Shown piece after piece: positions 1 to 7,694 of a DNA stretch of 33,552 bases (position 1 is its first letter; every line of letters begins with the position of its first letter). The translations under genes were made by a program, and so were the position numbers. Source of the stretch: Actinobacteria bacterium QS_8_72_14 (GTDB taxonomy: Bacteria; Actinomycetota; Nitriliruptoria; Euzebyales; Egibacteraceae); assembly GCA_003021615.1 (NCBI GenBank), contig PXPH01000005.1:27840-61391 (forward strand), given 5' to 3'. The notes beneath the pieces were generated by a model that was given only the letters and a program-made list of their open reading frames with translations, ran no database searches and was not told the origin of the DNA.

Positions 1-216
1 CCGCCGGTGCCCGGCGACCCCTCCGCTGGGGGCATGCCCGACCGCGTCAAATGCCTCCACGCCCTGTACGCCCACTACCTGGCCACCGGCGACAACCCCG
101 TGGGGGCGTGGGTCGCCGAGCAGGTCGAACCCATGGCCTGCGCCGCGCCGTGCGTGTCGTGCGGCCAGGCCCGCCACGACCGACCGCCCAGCGCCGACGA
201 GCCCGGCCACGCATGA
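1..216 (+). CDS. DUF501 family protein, C-terminal fragment
   Basis: The window opens inside this gene; the frame is open from base 1 and stops at 214-216. The visible residues contain GGMPDRVKCLHAL and NPVG, the conserved C-terminal block of the actinobacterial DUF501 family, followed by a Cys-rich tail (CAAPCVSC). The function of DUF501 is unknown. In actinobacteria it usually sits between an ftsB-like septum-formation gene and ppx, and here too its stop overlaps the ppx start by ATGA, which indicates translational coupling. The N-terminal part lies outside the window. Confidence 0.85.
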   Translation, partial: PPVPGDPSAGGMPDRVKCLHALYAHYLATGDNPVGAWVAEQVEPMACAAPCVSCGQARHDRPPSADEPGHA

Positions 217-1148
217 CCCGCGTGGCGGCCATCGACTGCGGCACCAACTCCACGCGCGTGCTGGTGGCCGACCCCGGCTGGCCGCTGGCGGTCGTCGAGC
301 GCGACATGCAGGTTACGCGGTTGGGCGCGGGGGTCGATGGCACCGGCCACCTCGACGACGCGGCGCTGCAACGCACCGTGGAGCGCATCGCCGCCTACCA
401 CGCCCACGCTCGCCGGCTGGGCGCCCAGCGGTGTCGGATCGCGGCCACCAGCGCCATCCGCGACGCGAGCGACCGGGACCGCTTTTGCGACGCCGTGGCC
501 GAGGCCACCGGCGTGACCGCCGAGGTCCTGTCCGGCGAGGACGAGGCCGCCATCGCCTTCGCCGGGGCGACGAGCGCCATCGCCGGCACGCCGCCCTACT
601 TGGTGCTCGACGTCGGGGGTGGATCGACCGAGCTGATCCTCGGCCAGCACGAGCCGATCGCCTCGGTCAGCCGCCAGCTGGGGTGTGTGCGCCTGACCGA
701 GCGCTGCCTGGCCTCGGATCCGCCCACTTGTGACGAGCTGGCCGCCGCCCAGGCCACGGCCGGTGGGGAGCTGGACGCCGCCGTGGCCGCCCTCGGGTTG
801 GCCGGCGCCCGCCGGGAGCTGACCGTGGTGGGCGTGGCCGGCACGGTGACCACCCTGGCGGCCCTCGAGCTGGGACTGACCGCCTATGACGCCGGGCGCA
901 TCCACGGCACTCGGCTGTCAGCCGACGCCGTGGCGGCGCTGGTGGAGCGCCTGGCGGCGATGACCTCGGCCCAGCGGGCCCGGCTGGGGCCGGTCGCGCC
1001 GGGGCGCGAGGACGTCCTCGTTGCCGGCGCCGTGGTGCTGGCCGCCGCGCTCGACCGTCTCGGGGCCAGCGAGGTGCTGGTCAGCGAGGCCGACGTCCTC
1101 GACGGGCTCGCGCTGAGCCTGCTGGCGGCCTTCCCGGCCGGCTCGTGA
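213..1148 (+). CDS. ppx: Ppx/GppA exopolyphosphatase family protein
   Basis: A 311-residue cytoplasmic phosphatase of the ASKHA fold, predicted to release phosphate from inorganic polyphosphate or to act on pppGpp. The N-terminal phosphate-binding loop reads AIDCGTNSTRVLV (residues about 5-17), the second loop DVGGGSTELILG lies near residue 131, and GVAGTVTTLAAL forms the third conserved glycine-rich motif. The length matches the short actinobacterial Ppx type, without the extra C-terminal domain of E. coli Ppx. The ATG at 213 is chosen because it overlaps the DUF501 stop (ATGA) and places the first motif at the expected distance; a longer open frame upstream lacks family similarity. Whether polyphosphate or pppGpp is preferred cannot be told from sequence. 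Confidence 0.92.
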   Translation: MTRVAAIDCGTNSTRVLVADPGWPLAVVERDMQVTRLGAGVDGTGHLDDAALQRTVERIAAYHAHARRLGAQRCRIAATSAIRDASDRDRFCDAVAEATGVTAEVLSGEDEAAIAFAGATSAIAGTPPYLVLDVGGGSTELILGQHEPIASVSRQLGCVRLTERCLASDPPTCDELAAAQATAGGELDAAVAALGLAGARRELTVVGVAGTVTTLAALELGLTAYDAGRIHGTRLSADAVAALVERLAAMTSAQRARLGPVAPGREDVLVAGAVVLAAALDRLGASEVLVSEADVLDGLALSLLAAFPAGS

Positions 1149-1154
1149 CAGCGC

Positions 1155-1625
1155 TCAGCCGTCACGGCCCATGGCCACCACGAGGTCGTGGCGACTGACC
1201 ACGCCCAGCACCCGGCGCTCGTGGTCGACCACCGGCAGGCGCGACACGGTGTGCTCGACGAGCAGGGTGGCGGCGTCCTCGGCCGTGTCGTCGGGCGACA
1301 GCCACGGCGGATCGGGCGTCATCAGGTCGGTCACGGCGCCTGCCAGGGCGTGGCGGATCTCGTCCTCGAAGCGGTGCAACGAGGACGGCAGGGGAATGTG
1401 GGCGCCCAAAAGCTCGATCATGCTGGGCGCGTGGACCCGCGCTTCGCTGAGCAGCAGGTCGGTGTCGTCTAGCAGCCCCACCAGCCGGCCGTCGGCGTCG
1501 ACCACGGGCGCTCCGGAGATGTCGTGGGCGCTGAGGCGCTGGACGGCCTCCTCGACGGTGGCCGTCTGCGCCACGACCACCACGTCGGGGTTCATCAGCT
1601 CGTCGACTCGGCGCTCGCGCGGCAT
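1155..1625 (-). CDS. Two-CBS-domain protein
   Basis: A 156-residue protein made of a tandem CBS pair (Bateman module) and nothing else. The first repeat runs from VDELMNPDVVVV to GRLVGLLDDTDLL (about residues 7-58), the second from VTDLMTPDPPWLSPDD to RRVLGVVSRHDLV (about 97-150), with a roughly 40-residue linker carrying HIPLPSSLHRFE. Such stand-alone modules bind adenosine nucleotides and act as energy or redox sensors on partner proteins; the partner is unknown here. It converges on ppx (6 bases between stops) and diverges from the thiamine-binding protein gene at 1685. A second, unrelated CBS protein lies at 2936-3313. Confidence 0.9.
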   Translation of the reverse strand: MPRERRVDELMNPDVVVVAQTATVEEAVQRLSAHDISGAPVVDADGRLVGLLDDTDLLLSEARVHAPSMIELLGAHIPLPSSLHRFEDEIRHALAGAVTDLMTPDPPWLSPDDTAEDAATLLVEHTVSRLPVVDHERRVLGVVSRHDLVVAMGRDG

Positions 1626-1684
1626 CTTGCGATCTTTCCTGGGACGGGGCCCACAGCGAGCCGCTGATCGACAAGGAGCCCACG

Positions 1685-1984
1685 ATGATGGCCTGGTTCT
1701 CCGTGACGCCCGTTGGCACCGCCAGCCCCAGCGTCACCGCGGAGGTGGCACGCGCCGTTGACGCCGTGCACGCCACCGGCGTGGCCGCCAGCACCGACGC
1801 GGCCGGCACGCTGATCGAGGGAACCTGGGAGGAGTGCACGGCGGGCCTGCGCGCCGCCTGTGACGCCGTGCTGGAGTCCGCCGAGCGGGTCTCGGTGGTG
1901 GCCAAGCTCGACGTGCGCACCGACCGCCCCGATCAGACCGCCGCCGACAAGCTCGCCGCCCTGGCCCGCGCCCGCGGCGGGTGA
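1685..1984 (+). CDS. MTH1187 family thiamine-binding protein
   Basis: A 99-residue protein with the MTH1187/YkoF ferredoxin-like fold. It shows the family opening AWFSVTPVGT, the central GTLIEGTWEEC and the late SVVAKLDVRTDRPDQTA segment. Members bind thiamine-like ligands as oligomers; the physiological role is poorly defined, and no thiamine biosynthesis or transport gene lies nearby. A strong Shine-Dalgarno AAGGAG at 1673-1678 is placed six bases before the ATG at 1685, which decides the start. The length is standard for the family. Confidence 0.85.
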   Translation: MMAWFSVTPVGTASPSVTAEVARAVDAVHATGVAASTDAAGTLIEGTWEECTAGLRAACDAVLESAERVSVVAKLDVRTDRPDQTAADKLAALARARGG

Positions 1985-2036
1985 CCGCCGGGCGCGCTCG
2001 GCGGGCGGGGTGGGGGCGTGCGATGATGGAGCCACG

Positions 2037-2135
2037 ATGATGAACCCCAATAAGCAGAAGCGCGTTGTCGTCGTCGTGGCGGTGGTGTTCGCCCTGGCCC
2101 TCGTGCTGTCCATGTTGTCGCCGACGTTTACCTAG
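2037..2135 (+). CDS. Small single-pass membrane protein, 32 residues
   Basis: A short frame encodes a hydrophilic, Lys-rich start (MMNPNKQKR) followed by one uninterrupted hydrophobic stretch of about 18 residues (VVVVVAVVFALALVLSML) and a short polar end. The positive-inside rule predicts the N-terminus in the cytoplasm. GGAG at 2028-2031 sits five bases before the ATG. The AAG, CAG and AAT codons differ from the GC-rich shadow frames around it, which supports real coding. It lies 52 bases after the thiamine-binding protein gene and 11 bases before the Nudix gene, so it could be part of that transcript. No function can be assigned. Confidence 0.6.
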   Translation: MMNPNKQKRVVVVVAVVFALALVLSMLSPTFT

Positions 2136-2146
2136 CGACCCCGGGC

Positions 2147-2806
2147 GTGACGCTGTGGGCTCGGCTGCGAGCAGCCCTGGCCGACCTCCCCCAGGAGGCG
2201 GCGGCCCCCGGTGGCGCGCGGCGCGCCAGCGCCCTAGCGCTGCTGTCCGAGCCCGAGGCGGGTGACGACGACCCGGCCTTGCTGTTGACGCGGCGCGGCG
2301 AGCACCTGCGGCGTCACGCGGGTCAGATCAGCTTCCCCGGCGGGCGCGTGGAAGCCGGCGAGAGCGCGCGCGAGGCGGCACTGCGCGAGGCGGCCGAGGA
2401 ATGCGGCGTGCGCCCCGAGACCGTCGCGGTGCTGGGCCAGCTGCCCGCGTTCTATATCCCCGCGTCCGGATACTGGATGACCGTCGTCGTGGCCCGGTGG
2501 GCGCGACCCCACGCCCTGGCCGCCGACGAGCGCGAGGTGGCGGCCCTGCTGAGCGTTCGCTTGTCGCAGCTTCGCGACCCCGCCCGCTGGCGGGCTACCC
2601 GGCTGGGGCAGCGCGGTACGGCCTGGGCCTGGCGCCTCGACGATGGCCATCTGTTATGGGGGGCCACGGCGACGGCCACGGCCGCGCTGCTGGGCGCCAT
2701 CGACCCAAGCTGGGACGGCGGGCAGCGCCCTGAGGACCTCGCTGCGGCGCAACACGTGCAATTCCCGGCCTCGCCCCCCGGCGACGGCCCCGCGTCCCGG
2801 GCATAG
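2147..2806 (+). CDS. Nudix hydrolase, CoA pyrophosphatase type
   Basis: A 219-residue hydrolase predicted to cleave CoA or acyl-CoA to 4'-phosphopantetheine and 3',5'-ADP. The Nudix box is complete (GRVEAGE, then REAAEECGV, residues about 64-86, metal-binding Glu residues present). The preceding LLLTRRGEHLRRHAGQISF is the NuCoA extension that separates CoA-specific members (NudL/Pcd1) from other Nudix enzymes. The GTG at 2147 is taken as the start because it follows the upstream small gene closely. A rare in-frame TTA leucine codon occurs at 2654-2656. The last 25 or so residues (Pro- and Ala-rich) look like an unstructured tail. Confidence 0.9.
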   Translation: MTLWARLRAALADLPQEAAAPGGARRASALALLSEPEAGDDDPALLLTRRGEHLRRHAGQISFPGGRVEAGESAREAALREAAEECGVRPETVAVLGQLPAFYIPASGYWMTVVVARWARPHALAADEREVAALLSVRLSQLRDPARWRATRLGQRGTAWAWRLDDGHLLWGATATATAALLGAIDPSWDGGQRPEDLAAAQHVQFPASPPGDGPASRA

Positions 2807-2935
2807 CGGTCACCGGGGCCGCCCCCGAAAGTCGCGGCGACCAGCCTGTTGGCGGGCAGCTGTGGCTTGCCCCCGCGTCTCCCTCTTGACGTCCACGCAG
2901 CCACGGCGCAGCGTGGCGGTCAAGGAGGTGACGTC

Positions 2936-3313
2936 ATGTCGCTCACGGTTTCGTGCATCTTGAATGCCAAGGGTCGCGAGGTCGCCACCATCGCCCCGGA
3001 GGCCAGCATCGCCGTCGCGGCCGACATGCTGGCCCAGCAGAACCTCGGCGCGCTGGTGGTCTCGTCCGACGGACGCCGGGTCCAGGGCATCGTCTCCGAG
3101 CGGGACCTCGTCGCCCGCCTGGCCGCCCGGGGCGCGGCCTGTCTCGAGGGCACGGTGGCCGAGCTGATGAACAGCGACGTCACCAGCTGTATGCCCGGCT
3201 CCACCTGCGACGAGCTGATGCGGTCGATGACCCAGGGCCGCTTTCGCCACGTGCCGGTGCTGGTCGACGGCGAGCTCGCCGGGATCATCTCCATTGGCGA
3301 CGCCCTGGCCTAA
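2936..3313 (+). CDS. CBS-domain protein (short)
   Basis: A 125-residue stand-alone CBS pair: repeat one covers VATIAPEASIAVAADML to GIVSERDLV, repeat two VAELMNSDVTSCMPGST to GIISIGDAL. The strong Shine-Dalgarno AAGGAGG at 2922-2928, seven bases upstream, fixes the start. The sequence resembles the widespread small CBS proteins that bind AMP/ATP and have no known catalytic activity. The protein ends right after SIGDALA, where most relatives continue for 10-20 residues with a helix, so it is at the short end of the family. The tRNA-Leu gene follows on the other strand. Confidence 0.88.
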   Translation: MSLTVSCILNAKGREVATIAPEASIAVAADMLAQQNLGALVVSSDGRRVQGIVSERDLVARLAARGAACLEGTVAELMNSDVTSCMPGSTCDELMRSMTQGRFRHVPVLVDGELAGIISIGDALA

Positions 3314-3386
3314 AGGCTTGTGCCCGCCCGAGCCCGCCCCGGCCAGGTGGGGTGGCTCGTGGCGGCGCGTCGGCGAAGGCGCGTCG

Positions 3387-3472
3387 TGCCGGAGGCGGGA
3401 CTTGAACCCGCACGCCTCCGTGGAGGCAACGAGGTTTAAGCTCGCCGTGTCTACCGCTTCCACCACTCCGGC
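3387..3472 (-). tRNA. tRNA-Leu (anticodon UAA)
   Basis: Read on the minus strand, an 86-base cloverleaf can be drawn: acceptor arms GCCGGAG (3466-3472) and CTCCGGC (3388-3394) pair perfectly with discriminator A at 3387. The D-arm GTGGAAGCGGTAGACAC, anticodon stem CGAG/CTCG around loop CTTAAAC, a long variable arm and the T-arm GGTTCAAGTCC are all present. The anticodon is TAA, decoding UUA, and the long variable arm is as expected for a class II leucine tRNA. CCA is not encoded. It is the same isoacceptor as Streptomyces bldA. Confidence 0.96.
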
Positions 3473-3551
3473 CCACGCCCAAGGATAGTCGCCCTCGGCG
3501 ATAGGCTGCGGGTTGCTCGCCGCCTGACCCGCTGCCGACCGACGAGGCCCC

Positions 3552-4685
3552 ATGGGCGCCGACGAAGAGCGCATCGCGCTGTTTTTGGACTACGAGAACC
3601 TTGCGATCGGGGCGCGCGAGGGCCACAAGGGCTCGGCGTTCGCCCTCAAGCCCCTGGCCGACGTGTTGGCCGAGCGCGGCCGCGTGGTGGTCCGCCGCGC
3701 CTACGCGGACTGGTCGTTCTTCGAGTCCGATCGCCGTATGCTCACCGAGAACCACGTCGAGCTCATCGAGATCCCCCAGCGCCCCGGCGCGGTCCGCAAG
3801 AACGCCGCCGACATCAAGATGGCCGTCGACGCCGTCGAGCTCAGCTTCGAGCGCGCCTATATCACCACGTTCGTGATCGCCACCGGCGACAGCGACTTCA
3901 CCCCGCTGGTCGACAAGCTGCGGGCGCTGAACAAGTTCGTGATCGGCTGTGGCTTGGAGAACTCGACCTCGGCGCTGCTGCCGCCGGCCTGCGATGAGTT
4001 TCTGTTCTACGAGCGCCTCGAGGGCGTGGATGTGTCGACGACCTCGCGGCCGCGGCGCCAGCGGCGCGGCAGCGGCGGGGGCCACCCCGGCCGGCGCGCG
4101 CCGGCGGTGGCGGCCGAGCCCGCACCCGAACCCGCCGCGGCGGCGGTCACCGACGACAGCGTCACGGACCTGCCCAAGCTCGTGACCCAGACGCTGTCGG
4201 GGCTGCAGCGCTCCTCGGGGGGCGCGGTGTTGGCCAGCGCGCTCAAGCGGGCGATCCTGCGCAAGGACCCCACCTTCAACGAGGCCAACTACGGGTTTCG
4301 CGCCTTCGGCGAGCTGCTGCGCCATCTGGAGGGCCAGGGCGTGATCGAGCTGTCGCCCGGCAGCGCCAAGGGCGACCCGGAGGTGGGCTTCTCCGAGGCC
4401 GACCGGGGCGAGGAGGAGACGTTCGCGCTGCTGCGCCACGTCGTGGCCGACCTGCAGGCGCGGGGTGGCCCGCCGCCGCTGTCGGGGCTAAAGGACCAGA
4501 TGCGCAAGCGCGAGCCGGGCTTTAGCGAGAAGGCGCACGGCTACGGCGGTTTTTTGCAGTTCTGCAAGGCGGCTCAAACACGCGGGGCCGTGGAGATGCG
4601 CTGGGACGACGACGCCGAGGACTACCTTTTGATGGCCGGGGCCGAGCAGCCGGCCATGTCCGGCGGGTCACCCACCGGCGCCTGA
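3552..4685 (+). CDS. NYN-domain protein with two LOTUS/OST-HTH domains
   Basis: A 377-residue predicted RNA-processing protein. Residues about 7-155 form a NYN (LabA/MARF1-like PIN fold) domain: ALFLDYENL supplies the first acidic residue, KNAADIKMAVDAVE the second, and IATGDSDFTPLVDKL the GDSDF motif. After a basic, Gly- and Arg-rich linker (about 160-200) come two winged-helix LOTUS/OST-HTH modules, roughly residues 205-280 (ending near YGFRAFGELLRHLE) and 292-370 (YGGFLQFCKAA). NYN domains are metal-dependent ribonucleases and LOTUS domains bind RNA, so an RNase acting on structured RNA is likely; the target is unknown. GAGG at 3544-3547 precedes the ATG. The gene stands alone upstream of glnB. 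Confidence 0.88.
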   Translation: MGADEERIALFLDYENLAIGAREGHKGSAFALKPLADVLAERGRVVVRRAYADWSFFESDRRMLTENHVELIEIPQRPGAVRKNAADIKMAVDAVELSFERAYITTFVIATGDSDFTPLVDKLRALNKFVIGCGLENSTSALLPPACDEFLFYERLEGVDVSTTSRPRRQRRGSGGGHPGRRAPAVAAEPAPEPAAAAVTDDSVTDLPKLVTQTLSGLQRSSGGAVLASALKRAILRKDPTFNEANYGFRAFGELLRHLEGQGVIELSPGSAKGDPEVGFSEADRGEEETFALLRHVVADLQARGGPPPLSGLKDQMRKREPGFSEKAHGYGGFLQFCKAAQTRGAVEMRWDDDAEDYLLMAGAEQPAMSGGSPTGA

Positions 4686-5165
<480 letters not shown>

Positions 5166-5207
5166 CCGGCGGGCTCGCCTCGCCGTGGCAGGTGAGGCCG
5201 GCGCGCC

Positions 5208-7694
5208 ATGAGCTCTCAGCCGGCCGCTGGGCTGGACCCGGCGGCGATCCAGGCGCCGCCCGACACCGCGTGGTGTGCCGCGTGGACCGCCCGGGTGGAC
5301 CAGGCGCTGCGCACCAACCTCGCCGCGGCGCGTCCCCACGGGGCCGCCGGCGTCGCGGTCGTGGCCGTGGGCGGCTACGGCCGCGGCGACCTGTGCCCGG
5401 CCAGCGACATCGACGTGCTGCTGTTGTACGACAGCGGCGAGCCCCACGGCCTCGACGAGCTGGTCCGCGCCCTGTGCTACCCGCTGTGGGACGCCGGCCT
5501 CGAGGTCGGCCACGCGGTGGTGACCCCCAAGGAGGTCGTGCGGACCGCCCAGGCCCACACCGATCGGGCCACGTCGCTGCTGACCCGCCGGCTGGTGGCC
5601 GGTGATCGAGGCCTCGTCGATGAGCTGGATGGGCGCCTGCAGCGCTGGCTGCGGCGTCACCGCGGCAAGGTGATGGAGGCGCTGGACACCGACGCGTCAC
5701 GCGGCCCGGCCGGCTGGCTCGAGCCCGACCTCAAGCGCGATCCCGGCGGCCTGCGCTCGCTGCAACGGCTGCGCTGGGCGGCGGCGTGTCTGCTGGGACA
5801 CGGCAGCCTGGATGCGCTGGTGGGCGCGCGCTTTCTCGGCGCCGGCGAGCGCAAGGACCTGGTGGAAGCCGAAGCGGTGCTGCTGGCCGCGCGGTGTGCG
5901 CTGCACCGGGTTGAGGCGCGCCCCGGTGACCGCCTGCGCGTGGACCTGCACGCCGACGTCGCCGCCGATCTGGGGCTGGCCGACGGCGACGAGCTGCTGG
6001 CCCGCACGGGGCTGGCCATGCGGCTGGTCACCCACGCCCACGAGCGGGCGTGGCCGCGGCTGCGTTGGGACGCCAGCCAGGGCCGCCGGCGCCGCCGCCC
6101 GGCCCCGCGCGAGCTCGACGACGGGGTGTGGCTGGTCGACGGGCAGATCGAGCTGGCCGGCAACCGCGATCCAGTCGCCGAGCCCAGCCTCGGTCTGCGC
6201 GCGATAGCGGCCGCGGCCAGCGCCAATGCGCGGCTCGGGCGCGGCGCCGCCGAGCGCCTGCGCCGCACCCTGGCGGGCCAGCGCCTGGCGTGGGACCGTC
6301 GCGCCCGTCAGGCGCTTTTGGCGGTGCTGGGGGCGGGGCCGGCCGCCCCCCGCGCGCTGGCCGAGGCTGACCACGTGGGGGTGCTGGCCGCGCTGCTGCC
6401 GGACTGGCCCCGCGTGCGGGGACGCCCCCAGCGCAACCCGTTCCACCTCTACGACCTCGACACCCACCTGGCCGAGACCGTCGCCTGGGTGGGGCGGCTG
6501 GGCGAGGGCGAGCTCGACTGCGACCACGCCGCCCGCTGGCGCGGCCTGGAGGACCCCGAGGCGTTGCTGCTGGGCGCGTGGCTACACGACGTGGGCAAGG
6601 CCTGGGACGGTGATCACAGTGCCGTGGGCGCCGAGATCGCCGGGGACTGGGTGCGTTACATGGGCTTTGGCGAGCGGCGCGCCGAACGCGTGGCCACCCT
6701 TGTGGGCCATCACCTGCTGCTGGCCGACGCCGCCACCCGCCGCGACATCGACGACCCTGAGGTGATCGCCGAGCTCGCGGGCGCACTGGGCGACACCGAG
6801 GCCCTGGACGCCCTGCTGCTGCTGAGCTTGGCCGACTCGCGGGCCACGGGGCCGTCGGCGTGCTCGCCGTGGAAGGACGCCCTGCTGGGCAGCGCCTACC
6901 TGCGGGTGCGGGCGCGCCTGCACGACGACGCCGTCACCCCTGGCAGCCCCGAGGAAACGGCCGTGGCCGCCCGGGGCGCCTCGGCTGATGGCGCCTCGTT
7001 TGCCGAGCCGCTGCTGGCCGGCCTGCCGCGGCGCTACCTCGTGGCGGCCAGCCCGCGGCAGGTGCTGGCCCACGCCGAGCTGCTGGCTCGCCGCGGCGAG
7101 GAGCCGTTGGCGTGTGACTGGCACGACGGTGATGTGGCCGGCACGGCGGTGATGTCGGTGGTCGCCGACGACCGCGTCGGGTTGCTGGCCGACTGCGCCG
7201 GGGCGTTGACCGGCTGCGATCTCGACCTGCTTGATGCCCGGGCGGTGACGCGCGCCGACGGTCTGGCCGTCGACTGGTTCACCGTGACCGACGCCGGGCC
7301 CCGGGCCCGCCAGGAGGCCGCCCAGGCCCTGCGAGCGGCGGCCCACGGGCACGGCGACGTCGCTGAGCTCGTGGCCGCCCGGGAGCGCCGGCGCGACGCG
7401 CGGCTGCCGCGCGAGGCCGCCCTGGTCGAGCACGAAGCCGTGGTCGACGATGACCGCGGTGAGCAGGTGCGCGTCGAGATCACCGCGCCCAGCGCCCCGG
7501 GTCTGGTGTTCCGACTGGCCCGGGCCGCCGCCGACGCGGGGTGGTCGGTTTCCGGGCTCAAAGCCACGTCCCTGGGGGCCCAGGCGCGGGTGGTGTTCTT
7601 TTTGGCGGGCGCGGACGACGCGGCCGGCGGCGAGCTGGCCGCGTTGTTGCAGCGCGAGGCTGTCCCGCCGAGACACCTGCGTTCCAGCGCCTAG
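5208..7694 (+). CDS. glnD: P-II nucleotidyltransferase / PII-removing enzyme GlnD
   Basis: An 828-residue bifunctional sensor that attaches and removes a nucleotide on GlnB according to glutamine level. Domain order is complete. The nucleotidyltransferase domain has GGYGRGDLCPASDIDVLLL, with catalytic Asp67 and Asp69. It is followed by the GlnD helical linker with EPDLKRDPGGLRSLQ. The HD phosphohydrolase domain has HLYDLDTHL and LHDVGKAWDGDH (His460-Asp461) and then GHHLLLADAATRRD. Two C-terminal ACT domains begin near residues 644 and 753 and bind glutamine. The product is in the usual 770-890 range and shows no internal gap. It forms an operon with glnB. The 3' 1.1 kb is overlapped in antisense by the read-through part of the fumC frame. 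Confidence 0.93.
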   Translation: MSSQPAAGLDPAAIQAPPDTAWCAAWTARVDQALRTNLAAARPHGAAGVAVVAVGGYGRGDLCPASDIDVLLLYDSGEPHGLDELVRALCYPLWDAGLEVGHAVVTPKEVVRTAQAHTDRATSLLTRRLVAGDRGLVDELDGRLQRWLRRHRGKVMEALDTDASRGPAGWLEPDLKRDPGGLRSLQRLRWAAACLLGHGSLDALVGARFLGAGERKDLVEAEAVLLAARCALHRVEARPGDRLRVDLHADVAADLGLADGDELLARTGLAMRLVTHAHERAWPRLRWDASQGRRRRRPAPRELDDGVWLVDGQIELAGNRDPVAEPSLGLRAIAAAASANARLGRGAAERLRRTLAGQRLAWDRRARQALLAVLGAGPAAPRALAEADHVGVLAALLPDWPRVRGRPQRNPFHLYDLDTHLAETVAWVGRLGEGELDCDHAARWRGLEDPEALLLGAWLHDVGKAWDGDHSAVGAEIAGDWVRYMGFGERRAERVATLVGHHLLLADAATRRDIDDPEVIAELAGALGDTEALDALLLLSLADSRATGPSACSPWKDALLGSAYLRVRARLHDDAVTPGSPEETAVAARGASADGASFAEPLLAGLPRRYLVAASPRQVLAHAELLARRGEEPLACDWHDGDVAGTAVMSVVADDRVGLLADCAGALTGCDLDLLDARAVTRADGLAVDWFTVTDAGPRARQEAAQALRAAAHGHGDVAELVAARERRRDARLPREAALVEHEAVVDDDRGEQVRVEITAPSAPGLVFRLARAAADAGWSVSGLKATSLGAQARVVFFLAGADDAAGGELAALLQREAVPPRHLRSSA

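Noticed and set aside
3300-3313. Truncation of the second CBS protein
   Set aside because: The end is short but both CBS repeats are complete and the following bases contain no continuation in another frame.
3387-3472. bldA-like developmental control by the UUA tRNA
   Set aside because: In-frame TTA codons lie in central metabolic genes of this same window, so restriction to developmental genes is not supported.
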